Shown in pieces: positions 1 to 10,143 of a stretch of DNA of 64,000 bases. The notes beneath the pieces are model-generated. The model saw nothing but the letters and a program-made list of their open reading frames with translations. It was not told the origin of the DNA and did not search any database. The position numbers were made by a program, and so were the translations under genes. Origin of the DNA: Thermocatellispora tengchongensis (GTDB lineage: Bacteria; Actinomycetota; Actinomycetes; Streptosporangiales; Streptosporangiaceae); assembly GCF_014202315.1 (NCBI RefSeq), contig NZ_JACHGN010000011.1, positions 186,001 through 250,000 of the forward strand. Direction: 5' to 3'. The first letter of the stretch is position 1; each line of letters begins with the position of its first letter.

Positions 1-2
1 CG

Positions 3-188
3 GACGGTGATTGTGCTGATCGGTCGGTAATCGGGCGAGTATCGGCTGATGTCCTCGGCGTCGAGATCAGGCCCGGGAACGTCCCGGCCCATCGGCTGAT
101 CGGCGACCTGGTGGAATTCCGGGAGCGGCACGGACTCTCCCGGGTCGTCGTGGTGAACGGCTCCTCCACCGAGCCGCCCGCGGCTCCC
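3..188 (+). pseudogene. Inositol-3-phosphate synthase-like fragment
   Basis: An open frame enters from the left edge and reads through VVVVNGSSTEPP near 147-182, preceded by a helix-like stretch LVEFRERHGLSR. This resembles the central part of bacterial inositol-3-phosphate synthase, where a segment of this kind leads into the conserved NVASTEPP motif. The complete enzyme continues for well over 100 residues with substrate- and NAD-binding motifs. Here the similarity stops soon after STEPPAAP and the next gene ends at 265 on the other strand. I therefore read this as a 3'-truncated remnant. Without the upstream sequence I cannot tell whether the 5' part is intact. Confidence 0.5.
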
Positions 189-264
189 CGGCGTGGGCGG
201 TGGCCGGGCCGGACACCGCCCGCCGGACAGCAGGAAGCCGGGCGGCTTACCGGTGCCGGCCGTC

Positions 265-2997
265 CTATACCCGGACCGTGGCCTTCGCGGACGCGCTCCA
301 GTCGCTGCCGGCCTGGGTGCCGCTCGCCCTGCCGATCAGGACCACGTCACCTGCGGCCTGGCCCTGGACGGGGGTGACGGTGAACGTGACGGCGCGTTCC
401 GCCCCAGGCCGCAAGGGCTGCAGCTCGACCCGCTCCGGTGAGACCGTCCACCCTTCCGGGGCCTCGACGGTCACGATCGTCCTGGGCGCCAGCGGCATCT
501 CGACCGCGCGGACGGTGACGCCGACCTTCGCCGCCTGGCCCGGGCTCACCTCGGCGGGCGCGCTGATCGTGACCTTCTGCAGGGCGTACGCGCGGTAGGT
601 GTGCCCGGCCTTCGCGGTGAGTTCGATCAGGTCGGAGCCGGCCTTCTCGGTCTGGGCCCTGCCGCCGCGTGTGTCGACCACCTTGTAGCGCCCGGCGAAG
701 ATCGCGCCGCGTACCTTGACGACGCCGTCGCGGTCGGGCGTGATGAGGTACTCGTCGGCCTGTCCGTCGCTCCACGCCGCGCCGACGGTGTAACCCCCGC
801 GGCCCCGCAGGCCCGTGACCCGTCCGTTCCGCCACGCCTCGGGGAGGGCCGGCAGCAGGTGCAGCTCGCCGTTGTGGCTGTGCAGCAGCATCTCCGCTAT
901 GCCGGACGTCGCGCCGAAGTTGCCGTCGATCTGGAATGGAGGGTGCAGGTCGAACATGTTCGGGGCGAGCCGGGCCGGCGTCACGAGGAGGCGGACCAGG
1001 TCGTGCGCCCGCTTGCCCTCCTCCATCCGCGCCCAGTAGTTGATCTTCCAGGCCAGCGACCAGCCCGTGCCGTCGTCGCCGCGCAGTTCGAGCGTCCGGC
1101 GTGCGGCGTCGAACAGCTCGGGGGTGTCCCGCTTGGTGATCTGGTTGCTGGGGTGCAGACCGTAGAGGTGTGAGATGTGCCGGTGGGCCGGCTCGGTCTC
1201 CACCCAGTCGTACAGCCACTCCTGTATGTTGCCGCGCGAGCCGATCTTCATCGGAGCCAGCCGCTTGCGGGCCTCCAGGACCCGTGCCCGGAAGCCGGCG
1301 TCCATGCCGAGAACCTCGCTCGCCTCGGCGCAGCCGTCGAACAGGTCACGCAGGATCTGGTTGTCCATCGTCGGACCGGCGGCCACGCTGGCGTTCGGGT
1401 GATGGCTGAGCTCGGGCGAGTTCGATGGGTTCGTGACCAAGTACCCCAGCCTCGGCTCCTCCACGAGGGTGTCGAGGAAGAACTGGGCGGCGCCCTTCAT
1501 CGCCGGATAGTTCTTGCGGAGGAACTCGACGTCGCCGGTGTACAGGTAGTGGTCCCAGATCATGGTGGCCAGCCACGCGCCACCGGTCTGCCACATGCCC
1601 CAGAAGGCGCCGTCCACCACCGAGGTGGCCCGCCACGCGTCGGTGTTGTGGTGGGTGACCCAGCCGCCGGCGCCGTACTGCACCTGGGCCGTGCGGGCGC
1701 CGGTCACCGTGAGGTCCTGGATCATGTCGAACACCGGCTCGTAGCACTCGGACAGGTTCGTCGAGTCGGCGGGCCAGTAGTTCATCGGCAGGTTGGCGTT
1801 GATGGTGTACTTCGAGTCCCAGGCCGGGGTCAGGGAATCGTTCCAGATGCCCTGGAGGTTGGCCGGCTGGGTCCCGGGACGCGAGGAACTGATCAGCAGG
1901 TACCGGCCGAACTGGAACAGCAGCGCGGAGAACTGCGGGTCATCGACGGCCGAGTGCTGCGCGATCCGGACGTCCGTGGGCTGGTCGGCCGCGTCGGTGC
2001 GGTCCAGTTCGAGCGTCGTCCGCTTGAACAGTGCCTGGTAGTCGGCCACGTGCCGGCTGCGCAGCGTGTCGTAGGGCGTCTGCTGGGCGGCCTCGAGGTG
2101 CCGTCGCGCGATGCCCTGGTAGTCGCCGCTGACGTCCTTGTAGTTCACGTAGCTGGAGCCGATGGAGATCAGCAGTGTCACGCTGTCGGCGGCGGACACC
2201 TGGAGCGTTCCGCCGGAGCTGGTGACGGTGCCGCCCTCGGCGAGGGCGCGGGCCAGCGCCAGGAACCTGACCGAGCCGGGAATGCCCTCGAAGTTTCCCG
2301 AGACGCCGTCGAGCGCCACCGTCGTGCCGTCGGGGCTGGAGCGTGTCGTGCGCTGGGGGCTGTCGAACGTCGCCGTGAACGTGATCGAGCCGGGCTTGTC
2401 GGCCGTCAGGCGGACCACGATGACCTGGTCGGGCGCGCTCGCGAACACCTCGCGCTCGTACCGCACGCCGTTCAGCAGGTAGCTGACGGACGTGGTGGCG
2501 GTGGTGAGGTCGAGCCGGCGGTGGTACTCCGAGAACCCGCCGGTGCCGGGGAAGTTCAGCCTGAGGTTGCCGACCGTCTGGTAGGCGAGCTGGCCCGCGG
2601 GTCTGCCCAGCATGTTCTGGTTGATCAGGTCCTGGGCCTGGGTCCACTTGTCCTCGAAGACGAGGCGCCGGATCTCCGGCAGCGCCGCCAGGCCCTTGGG
2701 GTTGCTCTGGTCGTACGGTCCTCCGCCCCAGACGGTGTCCTCGTTGAGCTGCAGCCGCTCGGCGTCCACGTTGCCGAACACCATGGCGCCGAGGCGCCCG
2801 TTGCCGATGGGGAGGGCGCGGAGCCAGTCCGTGCCGGCGCCCTTGTCGTACCACAGCGCCAGGTCGTTCGCGGCGCGTACCTCCGCAGGCGCCACCGATC
2901 CGGCCCGGGCGACCGCCGTCCATTGCATCGGCAGCATCAGAGCCCCGGCTCCGACCGTGCCGATCGTCATCAACTGCCTTCGCGTCAGATGTGGCAT
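265..2997 (-). CDS. GH95 family alpha-L-fucosidase, probably exported
   Basis: A 910-residue protein of the GH95 family, inverting 1,2-alpha-L-fucosidases that also include some galactosidases. The start at 2997 (MPHLTRRQLM) is chosen because GGAGAG lies about 4-6 bases upstream and it opens a Tat-like signal (TRRQLMTIG, then a hydrophobic run ending near AVARA). The longer frame upstream has no family-like sequence. Visible family motifs are INANLPMNYWPA near residue 400, SNSPE near 527 (position of the general acid Glu) and QIDGNFG near 690 (catalytic Asp). The C-terminal roughly 120 residues form a beta-sandwich-like domain rich in NPCBM/NEW2-type sequence. It is divergent to nothing; the GntR gene upstream is in the same orientation. 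Substrate could be plant or fungal fucosylated glycan. Confidence 0.88.
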   Translation of the reverse strand: MPHLTRRQLMTIGTVGAGALMLPMQWTAVARAGSVAPAEVRAANDLALWYDKGAGTDWLRALPIGNGRLGAMVFGNVDAERLQLNEDTVWGGGPYDQSNPKGLAALPEIRRLVFEDKWTQAQDLINQNMLGRPAGQLAYQTVGNLRLNFPGTGGFSEYHRRLDLTTATTSVSYLLNGVRYEREVFASAPDQVIVVRLTADKPGSITFTATFDSPQRTTRSSPDGTTVALDGVSGNFEGIPGSVRFLALARALAEGGTVTSSGGTLQVSAADSVTLLISIGSSYVNYKDVSGDYQGIARRHLEAAQQTPYDTLRSRHVADYQALFKRTTLELDRTDAADQPTDVRIAQHSAVDDPQFSALLFQFGRYLLISSSRPGTQPANLQGIWNDSLTPAWDSKYTINANLPMNYWPADSTNLSECYEPVFDMIQDLTVTGARTAQVQYGAGGWVTHHNTDAWRATSVVDGAFWGMWQTGGAWLATMIWDHYLYTGDVEFLRKNYPAMKGAAQFFLDTLVEEPRLGYLVTNPSNSPELSHHPNASVAAGPTMDNQILRDLFDGCAEASEVLGMDAGFRARVLEARKRLAPMKIGSRGNIQEWLYDWVETEPAHRHISHLYGLHPSNQITKRDTPELFDAARRTLELRGDDGTGWSLAWKINYWARMEEGKRAHDLVRLLVTPARLAPNMFDLHPPFQIDGNFGATSGIAEMLLHSHNGELHLLPALPEAWRNGRVTGLRGRGGYTVGAAWSDGQADEYLITPDRDGVVKVRGAIFAGRYKVVDTRGGRAQTEKAGSDLIELTAKAGHTYRAYALQKVTISAPAEVSPGQAAKVGVTVRAVEMPLAPRTIVTVEAPEGWTVSPERVELQPLRPGAERAVTFTVTPVQGQAAGDVVLIGRASGTQAGSDWSASAKATVRV

Positions 2998-3160
2998 TCG
3001 CTCTCCAAACGCAGTGCGACCTTGCCGGCGGCCGGCGCCGCGCCACGGGACTGCGCACCCGGCATCGAGGAGACGGGCGGAGTTCGAGGGGGACCGGCTG
3101 CGTGACGAGGCTGTGTAGGGGGTGATGGCAAAGCTACAAAGATTTGATGTATCGGTCAAT

Positions 3161-3175
3161 GGTTCTTAATGAACC
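3161..3175. promoter_or_regulatory. Candidate operator in the GH95 promoter
   Basis: GGTTCttaatGAACC is a perfect 5-bp inverted repeat in an unusually AT-rich stretch (about 3130-3180) between the fucosidase start at 2997 and the GntR stop at 3361. The nearby GntR or ROK regulator could bind it. The rest of the 2998-3313 gap shows no gene. The link to a specific regulator is inference. Confidence 0.4.
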
Positions 3176-3313
3176 GCCCGAAAGGAGCTATCCAGCCCCT
3201 CTGCTACCGACAATCATCTGACCTTTGCTCAGAGCCCTTGCCACCTGGCACGCACTGATCCCCGGTCGCGGTGAGCGACGGAGGGGAACCGGAGGGATGG
3301 ACGCCACAAGAGG

Positions 3314-3347
3314 GCGGCGTGCGATCCCGAACGGGGGCGCACGCCGC
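3314..3347 (-). terminator. Stem-loop terminator after the GntR gene
   Basis: GCGGCGTGCG and CGCACGCCGC form a perfect 10-bp stem with a 14-base loop, 14 bases beyond the stop of the GntR gene on the minus strand. No U-tract is present, which is usual for actinomycete terminators. Confidence 0.55.
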
Positions 3348-3360
3348 GCCCCGGAGGTGG

Positions 3361-4089
3361 TCAGCTCGCCTCACCCTCCGCTCCGGAAGGGGCGTCGTCC
3401 CCATCGGGCAGTCCTCGCAGTGACTGCTCGACTCCGATCAGGTGATTGGCCATCCGGATGCGCGCGGCTTCCGGATCGCGTTCCCGGAGCGCCTGCAAGA
3501 TCGCCAGGTGCTCCGCGTGCGCACGAAGGTCGGCGCCCTCCTCGTGGAGGCTTCGCCAGAGCCGTGCGCGGACAGTGCGTCCGGCGAACGCCTCGATCAG
3601 GCCGATCAGCACCGGATTGCCGCTATGGGCGGCGATGATGCGGTGGAAGGCGATGTCGGTCTCGATGAGCCTTTCGTGGTCCGGCGTTGTCTGCTGGAGG
3701 ATCCGCGTGGCGTCGTCCAGTACGTCTCGCGCTTCGCGCAGCGCCTCGTCGGTGATCTTGGTTGCGGCGAGCCGCGCCGCCTCGCATTCGAGCACGCGGC
3801 GGACGGCGTGGACATGCGGCGCGGCGCCCTGGCCCTGGAGGTCCACCACGAAGCCCATCGGCGCCAGCAGCCGGGTCGCATCGAGGTTGGTGACGTACGT
3901 CCCGTCACCTTGGCGGGTGTTGAGGATGCCGAGGATGGACAGCGCGGACACCCCTTCGCGCAAGGGGCCGCGCGAGACCCCCAGGGTCTCGGCGAGTTCC
4001 TTCTCGACCGGCAGGCGGTCGCCGGGGTTGAGCACCCCGTCGAGGATCATCCGCTTGATGCCGTCTACGACTTCTTCGGTGCGGGACAT
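3361..4089 (-). CDS. FadR-type GntR transcriptional regulator
   Basis: A 242-residue regulator. Residues 1-70 hold a winged helix: EVVDGIKRMILDGVLNPGD, then LAETLGVSRGPLREGVSAL and the wing RQGDGTYV. The rest is an all-helical FCD ligand domain with FHRIIAAHSGNPVL and the late HAEHLAIL, giving the usual metal-binding His residues. Start MSRTEE at 4089 fits the normal beginning of the family; the frame upstream is a chance extension. It lies between the fucosidase (same strand) and the divergent ROK gene, so it probably controls one or both in response to a sugar acid or sugar derivative. The exact ligand cannot be read from sequence. Confidence 0.85.
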   Translation of the reverse strand: MSRTEEVVDGIKRMILDGVLNPGDRLPVEKELAETLGVSRGPLREGVSALSILGILNTRQGDGTYVTNLDATRLLAPMGFVVDLQGQGAAPHVHAVRRVLECEAARLAATKITDEALREARDVLDDATRILQQTTPDHERLIETDIAFHRIIAAHSGNPVLIGLIEAFAGRTVRARLWRSLHEEGADLRAHAEHLAILQALRERDPEAARIRMANHLIGVEQSLRGLPDGDDAPSGAEGEAS

Positions 4090-4258
4090 AACACGAGTAT
4101 GTGCTCGGCGCGCGGGTGCTGTGGCGGCTCCTCCCATCCACCCCGGCGTCTGGCTCGGCAGCCGGTCCCGTGAATGGGCTCGCCGGCCCGGGGCCGCGCC
4201 GTGCCCGGCCGTGAGAGTATGGGCTTCCACCGGCCCCGCACCGCGAGAAGGACCCACG

Positions 4259-5620
4259 ATGCCGTCAGCCGCCGCGCCGAAGAGGCCCGTCGGACCACAG
4301 GCTGAGCCGACTCCGGCAGGCGGCGTCCACCTCAAGCCGCACCTGACCGCGTTCGAGGGTTCGCTCGCCTCTCTCGAAACCGCGCCCCTCGCCGTGGTCG
4401 TCGACCTCGTCCGCTCGGGGCGGGCCAGGACCCGCCCCGAGCTGGTCACCGCGAGCGGTCTCAGCCGGAAGATCGTCACTCAGCGCGTGGAGCAGGCCCT
4501 CGACGCCGGTCTCCTCGCCGAGGACGGGCTGGCGCCCTCCTCTGGAGGCCGCCAGCCGCGCCTGCTGCGGTTCAGGGCGGACGCCGGATACGTGTACGCC
4601 GCCCTCCTCGGCGCGTCCGAGATGAGAGTGGCCGTCGCCGATCTCGACGGACGGCTGATCGAGGACGTCCACGAGGACTGGAGTGTCGAGAACGGCCCGG
4701 ACGAGACGATGGCACGCGTCCGGCGGCATTTCGAGCATCTGGCCCGGAAGACGCGGCTGGGACGGCCCTGGGCCATCGGCGTCGGTGTCCCGGGGCCGGT
4801 CGACTTCTCCACCGGACGGCTCGTCGCACCGCCGATCATGCCCGGGTGGGACGGCTTCAGCGTCCGATCCTGGTTGCGCGACCACTACGACGCCCCCGTC
4901 TGGGTGGACAACGACGTCAACCTCATGGCGCTCGGCGAGTGGACCCGGGGCGCCGAGCCCGACGGACGCGACATGCTGTTCATGAAGGTCGGCACCGGGG
5001 TGGGCGCCGGCCTGGTGGTGCGGGGGCGGCTCCTTCGCGGGCAGCGCGGCGCGGCCGGAGACATCGGGCACACGCACATCACCGACGACCCGGCGAAGAT
5101 CTGCCGATGCGGCAGGCCTGGATGTCTCGAAGCGGTCGCCAGCGGCTGGGCACTGCTGATCGAGCTGACGGAGCGGGCCGCCGAGAGTCCCGCGTTCAGC
5201 TCGGCGATCCGGCGGCGAGGCCACCTGGTCCTCGCGGACGTGGGCGCCGCCGTCGTCGCCGGTGACGATCTCGCGCGAGAGGTCGCCGGCCGCACGGCGC
5301 GGACCATCGCCACGGTGGCCGCCAACCTGGTGAACTTCTGCAACCCCGGCACGCTCGTGCTCGGCGGAGGCGTCCTGCGGACCGGCCGCTACTTTCTCGA
5401 CGTGTTCCGCGAGGTCGTCCTGCAGCGCGTCACCGACCTCGCGGGGCAGGACCTGGAGATCCGGGCCGCGTCGATGAACCACATGGAGGGTGTCACAGGC
5501 GCGGCGCTGCTCGCCATCGAGCACCTGTTCAGCCCCACGACGCTCCCCCGCTGGGTCGAGGACGCCTCGCCGCTCGGCCACGCCGCCGACCTGCAACGTC
5601 TGTCGAACGCCTTCGCCTGA
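4259..5620 (+). CDS. ROK family transcriptional regulator / sugar kinase-like protein
   Basis: A 453-residue ROK protein. The N-terminus (about residues 30-95) is a MarR-like winged helix containing VVDLVRSGRARTRPELV and GLSRKIVTQRVEQAL, the arrangement of NagC/XylR-type repressors. The C-terminal sugar-kinase fold shows IGVGVPGPVDFSTG, VWVDNDVNLMALGEW, KVGTGVGAGLV and the zinc motif CRCGRPGCLE. The start at 4259 follows GAGAAGGA by about 8 bases. It is divergent from the GntR gene and convergent with the P-type ATPase. It most likely senses a sugar released by the fucosidase or a related enzyme. Whether the kinase site is active is not evident. Confidence 0.85.
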   Translation: MPSAAAPKRPVGPQAEPTPAGGVHLKPHLTAFEGSLASLETAPLAVVVDLVRSGRARTRPELVTASGLSRKIVTQRVEQALDAGLLAEDGLAPSSGGRQPRLLRFRADAGYVYAALLGASEMRVAVADLDGRLIEDVHEDWSVENGPDETMARVRRHFEHLARKTRLGRPWAIGVGVPGPVDFSTGRLVAPPIMPGWDGFSVRSWLRDHYDAPVWVDNDVNLMALGEWTRGAEPDGRDMLFMKVGTGVGAGLVVRGRLLRGQRGAAGDIGHTHITDDPAKICRCGRPGCLEAVASGWALLIELTERAAESPAFSSAIRRRGHLVLADVGAAVVAGDDLAREVAGRTARTIATVAANLVNFCNPGTLVLGGGVLRTGRYFLDVFREVVLQRVTDLAGQDLEIRAASMNHMEGVTGAALLAIEHLFSPTTLPRWVEDASPLGHAADLQRLSNAFA

Positions 5621-5697
5621 TCGACGCGCCGGGCGCCCGAGACGAGGGCGGCCACCGCCTGATCGCACGGCGTCGCCACCTGGAGACACCTGACAGG

Positions 5698-8600
5698 TCA
5701 CCTCGCTGCAGGGGTGAGGACCTTCTGCCGTGTCAGCGGCTCCAGCCAGGCCGCCGCAAGCGCCGAGGCGGCGGCGCCGGCGAAGCCGATCGCCCAGCCG
5801 ACGGGTCCTATGGGACGGCAGCCGAAGAACTGGCTGAGGCCGGGCGTCATGATGACCAGGGCCAGCGCGGCCAGGGACGCCAGGCCGGCGAGTACGACCA
5901 CGCGGTCACGGCCGCCCGCGGTCAGGGTCTGGACGAGCTGTGCCGACACCAGGGCGACCAGCCCCACCGTGTCGGCCCGTCTCCGTGTGCCGGTCATCCG
6001 CGCCAGCGCCCAGGCCAGCGTGGCCGCTCCTGCCGTCGTGGCCGCGCGCAGGCAGATGTCCCTGGTCAGGGAGGCTCCGAGGGAGACCTCGGGGCCCTCG
6101 GCGAGCAGGCGTTCGGGACTGGTCGCCGCGGGCGGGCGCATCGCCACCGCCATCGCGGGCGCCATGTCGGTGAGCAGGTTGACCAGCAGCAGTTGACGGG
6201 CGTTGAGCGCGCTGCGGCCCCCGAACAGGCTGGTGCCGATCGTGAAGGCGATCTCGCCGAGGTTGCCGCCGAGCAGGATGCTCAGGGCGTCGCGGACCGA
6301 GCCCCACATCGCCCTGCCCTCGACGATCGCGTCCACGATGGTCTCGATGCGGTCGTCGGTCACGACGACGTCGGCGGCCGCGCGGGCGGCGGCGGTGGCG
6401 CGGGAGCCGAGGGCGATGCCCACCTCCGCCATGCGGATCGCCGGGGCGTCGTTGGCGCCGTCGCCCGTGACGGCCACCACGCTCCCGGCGCGGCGCAGGT
6501 TGTCCACGATGCGTACCTTGTGGGCCGGGGTGGCCCGGGCGAACACCGCCACCTCGGGCAGCACCTTGGCCAGCACGTCGTCGTCGAGGCCGTCCAGTTC
6601 CGGGCCCGTCATCACGCGCATCCCGTTCAGCACGCCGAGCTTGACCGCGATCGCCTCCGCGGTGCTCGGGTGATCCCCGGTGATCATCACGACCCTGACG
6701 CCGGCCCGCGTCAGCTTGCGGACGCTCTCGGCCGCCGTCGGCCGGACCGAGTCGGCCAGGCACAGGAAGCCGAGGAAGCACAGTCCCTCGATGCGCGACT
6801 CGTCGAGGTCACGGCGTCCGGACGCGGGCCGTTCCGCCACCGCGAGCACGCGGGAGCCCTGGTAGGCGAGCCGGTCCACCTCCTTCTCCAGCTCGCGCAG
6901 CGTGGCCTCGTCCAGCGGCAGCGTCCGCCCGTCACGGCGCATGGTCGTACAGCGCAGCAGGACCACTTCGGGGGCGCCCTTGACGCTGAGCAGGTGACCC
7001 GACTCGTCGCGGCCCAGTACGGCGTGGTAGCCCCGGCCCGGTTCGAAGGGCAGCTCGTCGATGCGCTCCCACGAGCCGGTCCCCTCCTCCGGGGCGAGGC
7101 CGAGCCGCTGGGCTCCCTCGATCACGGCGCGGTCCGTCGGGTGCGCGATGACCCGCCCGTCGCCGTACCGCGGACCGGCGCGGAGCCCGGCGCACACGAT
7201 CCGCCGCAACCGCGGGGTCAGTTCCTCCACCGGGCGCTCGATCCGGCCGTCGGAGACCTTGCCCAGGGTGATGCGGCCTTCGGTGAGCGTGCCGGTCTTG
7301 TCGAAGCACAGGACGTCCACCCGGCCGAGCGCCTCGATCGTGGAGGGGGTGCGCACCAGCGTGTCGCGGGTGGACAGGCGCCGGGCGGCGGCCAGCTCGG
7401 CGACGGTGGCGACGAACGGCAGCCCTTCGGGTACGGCGGCGAGGGCCAGGCTCACCGCCGGCGTCAGCGCCGCCGACAGCGGTCTGCCCCGAGCCAGGTT
7501 GGTGACCATCAGGACGGCGCCCGATCCGAGGGCGAGGGGCAGGATCCGCCGCCCCAGCTCCCGCAGCCGCAGTTGCACGCCCGTCGGCGGACGGGGCCCT
7601 CGGACCGCGGCGGCCCGGCCCGACTCGGTCGCCTTCCCGGTCGCGACGACGACGGCCAGGCCGTGACCGGCCGCGACCGTGGTGTTCTGGTAGACCATCG
7701 AGGTCCGGTCGGCGACGGCCGCCGCGGCCGTGGGGGCGGAGGACTTGGTGACGAGCTGCGACTCGCCGGTCAGGCCGGACTCGTCCAGCTCCAGGCCGAC
7801 GGCTTTCAGCACGCGGCAGTCGGCGGGCACGGCGTCACCGGCGCGCAGTTCGACCACATCTCCCGGGACCAGGTCATCGGCATCCACGTCCTGGGTTCCG
7901 CCGGGGCGCCGTACCCGTGCCCGTACCACCGTCGCCTCGCTGAGCCGGTTGAGAGCGCGGTCGGCGTCGAACCGCTGGGCGCCGCCCACCAGCGCGTTGA
8001 CGACCATCACGCCGGCGATGAGGACCCCGTCCAGGACGGAGCCGACGACCGCGGATATGCCCGCGCCGCCCGCCAGGACCGGGGTCAGCGGGTTCACCAG
8101 TTCCTCCGCGGACAGGCGGATGAGAGACGCGGGGCGCCGTGTCTCGGCCGGCCTGGCCGCGGCCCGCCGCCGTACGGCCTCTTCCTCGCTGATCCCGCGC
8201 CGTGAGGAGCCGAGCCGGGAAAGCACGTCCTTGGCCGTCATCGCGTGCCACGGCGTGACGTCCGGCCGGTCCGGGGGCGGGGTGCGCCCGGCGCGCCGCC
8301 CCGCCCACTCCCCCGCCGCCAGCGCGGCCAGCCCCGCGATGTCGCCGGCCAGCAGCGCCCGGCGTACCGACGCCGCCGGCCTTCCCGCGAACACCAGGGC
8401 GGCCCCGGCGGCCGTCCCCGCCAGGCTGAGCCGCACCATCCGCTCGCTCGCCTTCCTCGCCTCGGCCAGGCAGGCGAGCAGCAGGTGCGCCTCCTCAAGC
8501 TCGGCGACCACGTCCGCGTCCCACGGGACGCCTCCGGAGCGGGTCAGCACGCCGACACCGATGTCCGCCTGGACGAGCGCGGGGCCGGGGCGTGCCGACA

Positions 8601-10143
8601 CCAGGGCCACGCCGTGCCCGTCCGCCTGCAGCGCGGTGACCGACTCGGCGAGCCGGTCACCGCCGGGGACGACCCGCTCGACGCCCAGCCGGCCCGCGAG
8701 TGCGGGGTCACCCCCGGCCAGGACCACGGCGCACCCCGTGGCGGTGGCCGCGGCGGCGACGGCCACCGCCACCGGATCGACCTCCCGGGCCAGCCCCACC
8801 ACCGCCACCACGGCGTCGCGGCTGAGCACGCGGACGCCGCGCAGTCCCCGCTCCCGCCACTGAGCGGCCTCCGCCGGGACGACGGCGTCCAGGTCCGCGA
8901 TCGGCTCGACGCGCCAGCCGTCCCGTTTCCGTGTGGACGCCGGGTCGGTCAGGTCGATGAGCGAGTACAGCCGCGCGTGCAGCTCGTCCCGGCCGGCGCC
9001 CCCGTCGAGACCCGGATCGGCGGGAAGGACGCGGTCGATCGTCCAGGACGGCAGAGTGAACGCGTCGGCGTCCAGCACGACGGTGTCGATGCGGTCCATG
9101 TCGCGCAGCGCGCCGCGGTCGAGCACGAGCGCGCCCCGCCGTGCCAGGGCGCGTCCGATCGCGCTCGCGAACGCCTCACGGCCGAGCCCGGCCGCCTTGG
9201 GCGAGGCCGAGATCAGCGCGGCCAGCGCCAGGTCGTGATCGCGGCGGACGGCGGCCGTCACACCGTAGGCGCCCAGCGCCGCGGGGCCCATGGTGTCGGC
9301 GAAGCGTTGCACCGGACCGTACGGGAGCGGCACCGGCCTGGCCGTCCTGGCCGTCCTGATGTGCCGGTAGGCGCCCTGCCTCGTGCCCAGCTCCCGTTCC
9401 CGCACGGCCAGGGCCCGCCGGCCCGCGGACGCCTCGGCGAGGCGCCCCACGGCCGACAGCGAGTCGATGAGCAGGCCGACCGACCGCAGCGCGAGCGTCT
9501 GGGCGACGAGGTTCGACATGGCGAACAGCGCGTCGGTGGCCGCGGGGCCGAGGCGGCGTTCCAGCCCCGCCCGCAACCGCGGCGTGTTGTCGACCAGATT
9601 CAGCAGCGTGGGCACGGCCTGGGGCAGCACCGGCAACAGGGCCGGCACCCGCAGCACGCGGCCGGCCAGCGCCAGGCCCGCCCCCGCGACGCCCGCGCCG
9701 AGGCGGACCAGGGCCCGGGAGTCCTGCTCCACCAGGCCGGCCGCCGAAGACACCTGAGCGTGGTCGTGCCCGGTGTCGAACTCCTCCACGATCGAGACGA
9801 GCTCGTCCACATCGACCACCCCGGCGGCCGACCCCGGCGCTGCTTCGGTGCCGGTGGTCTCGGCGTCCATGGCGTGCGTCATGTCGATTCCGACGAAGAC
9901 GCCGCCGAGTGCGCCGTTGACCTCGGCCCGTTCGACGCCCTCCACCTCGCACAGGCGCGCTTCGAGAAGCCGGGCAGCTTCCTCGGTGCCCGGACTCCCG
10001 ATCTCCCTCAGGTCGATGCGAAGACCGCCGGGACAGGACCGCACCCCCCGTACGCCGGGGACGGACGTGCGAAACGCCCCGGGCAGGACGCCGAGCAGGG
10101 TTTGCGTGGACCAGGTCAGGACGCGCGGAAGGGACACCCTCAT
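5698..10143 (-). CDS. Large P-type cation-translocating ATPase (CtpI-like)
   Basis: A 1481-residue membrane pump, about twice the usual P-type length, as in mycobacterial CtpI. The first roughly 700 residues hold a degenerate metal-binding-like domain and a second, poorly conserved P-type-like half. The canonical half follows: GDVVELRAGDAVPADC, TGES near 794, AVPEGLPF near 905, the phosphorylation motif FDKTGTLTEG near 948, KGAPE, MITGDHPSTA and TGDGANDAP near 1229, then membrane helices. The PEGLP segment is more typical of P2-type cation pumps than of CPx heavy-metal pumps. The start at 10143 overlaps the previous stop (ATGA) and has GGGAGG upstream. The transported ion is unknown. Confidence 0.85.
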   Translation of the reverse strand: MRVSLPRVLTWSTQTLLGVLPGAFRTSVPGVRGVRSCPGGLRIDLREIGSPGTEEAARLLEARLCEVEGVERAEVNGALGGVFVGIDMTHAMDAETTGTEAAPGSAAGVVDVDELVSIVEEFDTGHDHAQVSSAAGLVEQDSRALVRLGAGVAGAGLALAGRVLRVPALLPVLPQAVPTLLNLVDNTPRLRAGLERRLGPAATDALFAMSNLVAQTLALRSVGLLIDSLSAVGRLAEASAGRRALAVRERELGTRQGAYRHIRTARTARPVPLPYGPVQRFADTMGPAALGAYGVTAAVRRDHDLALAALISASPKAAGLGREAFASAIGRALARRGALVLDRGALRDMDRIDTVVLDADAFTLPSWTIDRVLPADPGLDGGAGRDELHARLYSLIDLTDPASTRKRDGWRVEPIADLDAVVPAEAAQWRERGLRGVRVLSRDAVVAVVGLAREVDPVAVAVAAAATATGCAVVLAGGDPALAGRLGVERVVPGGDRLAESVTALQADGHGVALVSARPGPALVQADIGVGVLTRSGGVPWDADVVAELEEAHLLLACLAEARKASERMVRLSLAGTAAGAALVFAGRPAASVRRALLAGDIAGLAALAAGEWAGRRAGRTPPPDRPDVTPWHAMTAKDVLSRLGSSRRGISEEEAVRRRAAARPAETRRPASLIRLSAEELVNPLTPVLAGGAGISAVVGSVLDGVLIAGVMVVNALVGGAQRFDADRALNRLSEATVVRARVRRPGGTQDVDADDLVPGDVVELRAGDAVPADCRVLKAVGLELDESGLTGESQLVTKSSAPTAAAAVADRTSMVYQNTTVAAGHGLAVVVATGKATESGRAAAVRGPRPPTGVQLRLRELGRRILPLALGSGAVLMVTNLARGRPLSAALTPAVSLALAAVPEGLPFVATVAELAAARRLSTRDTLVRTPSTIEALGRVDVLCFDKTGTLTEGRITLGKVSDGRIERPVEELTPRLRRIVCAGLRAGPRYGDGRVIAHPTDRAVIEGAQRLGLAPEEGTGSWERIDELPFEPGRGYHAVLGRDESGHLLSVKGAPEVVLLRCTTMRRDGRTLPLDEATLRELEKEVDRLAYQGSRVLAVAERPASGRRDLDESRIEGLCFLGFLCLADSVRPTAAESVRKLTRAGVRVVMITGDHPSTAEAIAVKLGVLNGMRVMTGPELDGLDDDVLAKVLPEVAVFARATPAHKVRIVDNLRRAGSVVAVTGDGANDAPAIRMAEVGIALGSRATAAARAAADVVVTDDRIETIVDAIVEGRAMWGSVRDALSILLGGNLGEIAFTIGTSLFGGRSALNARQLLLVNLLTDMAPAMAVAMRPPAATSPERLLAEGPEVSLGASLTRDICLRAATTAGAATLAWALARMTGTRRRADTVGLVALVSAQLVQTLTAGGRDRVVVLAGLASLAALALVIMTPGLSQFFGCRPIGPVGWAIGFAGAAASALAAAWLEPLTRQKVLTPAAR

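Noticed and set aside
1177-3105. Long plus-strand frame of 642 codons opposite the fucosidase
   Set aside because: It is antisense to a well-supported GH95 gene and has low-complexity Arg/Gly/Val composition; a GC-driven shadow.
6193-8205. Long plus-strand frame of 670 codons opposite the P-type ATPase
   Set aside because: The opposite strand carries all P-type motifs. The plus frame has no recognisable domain.
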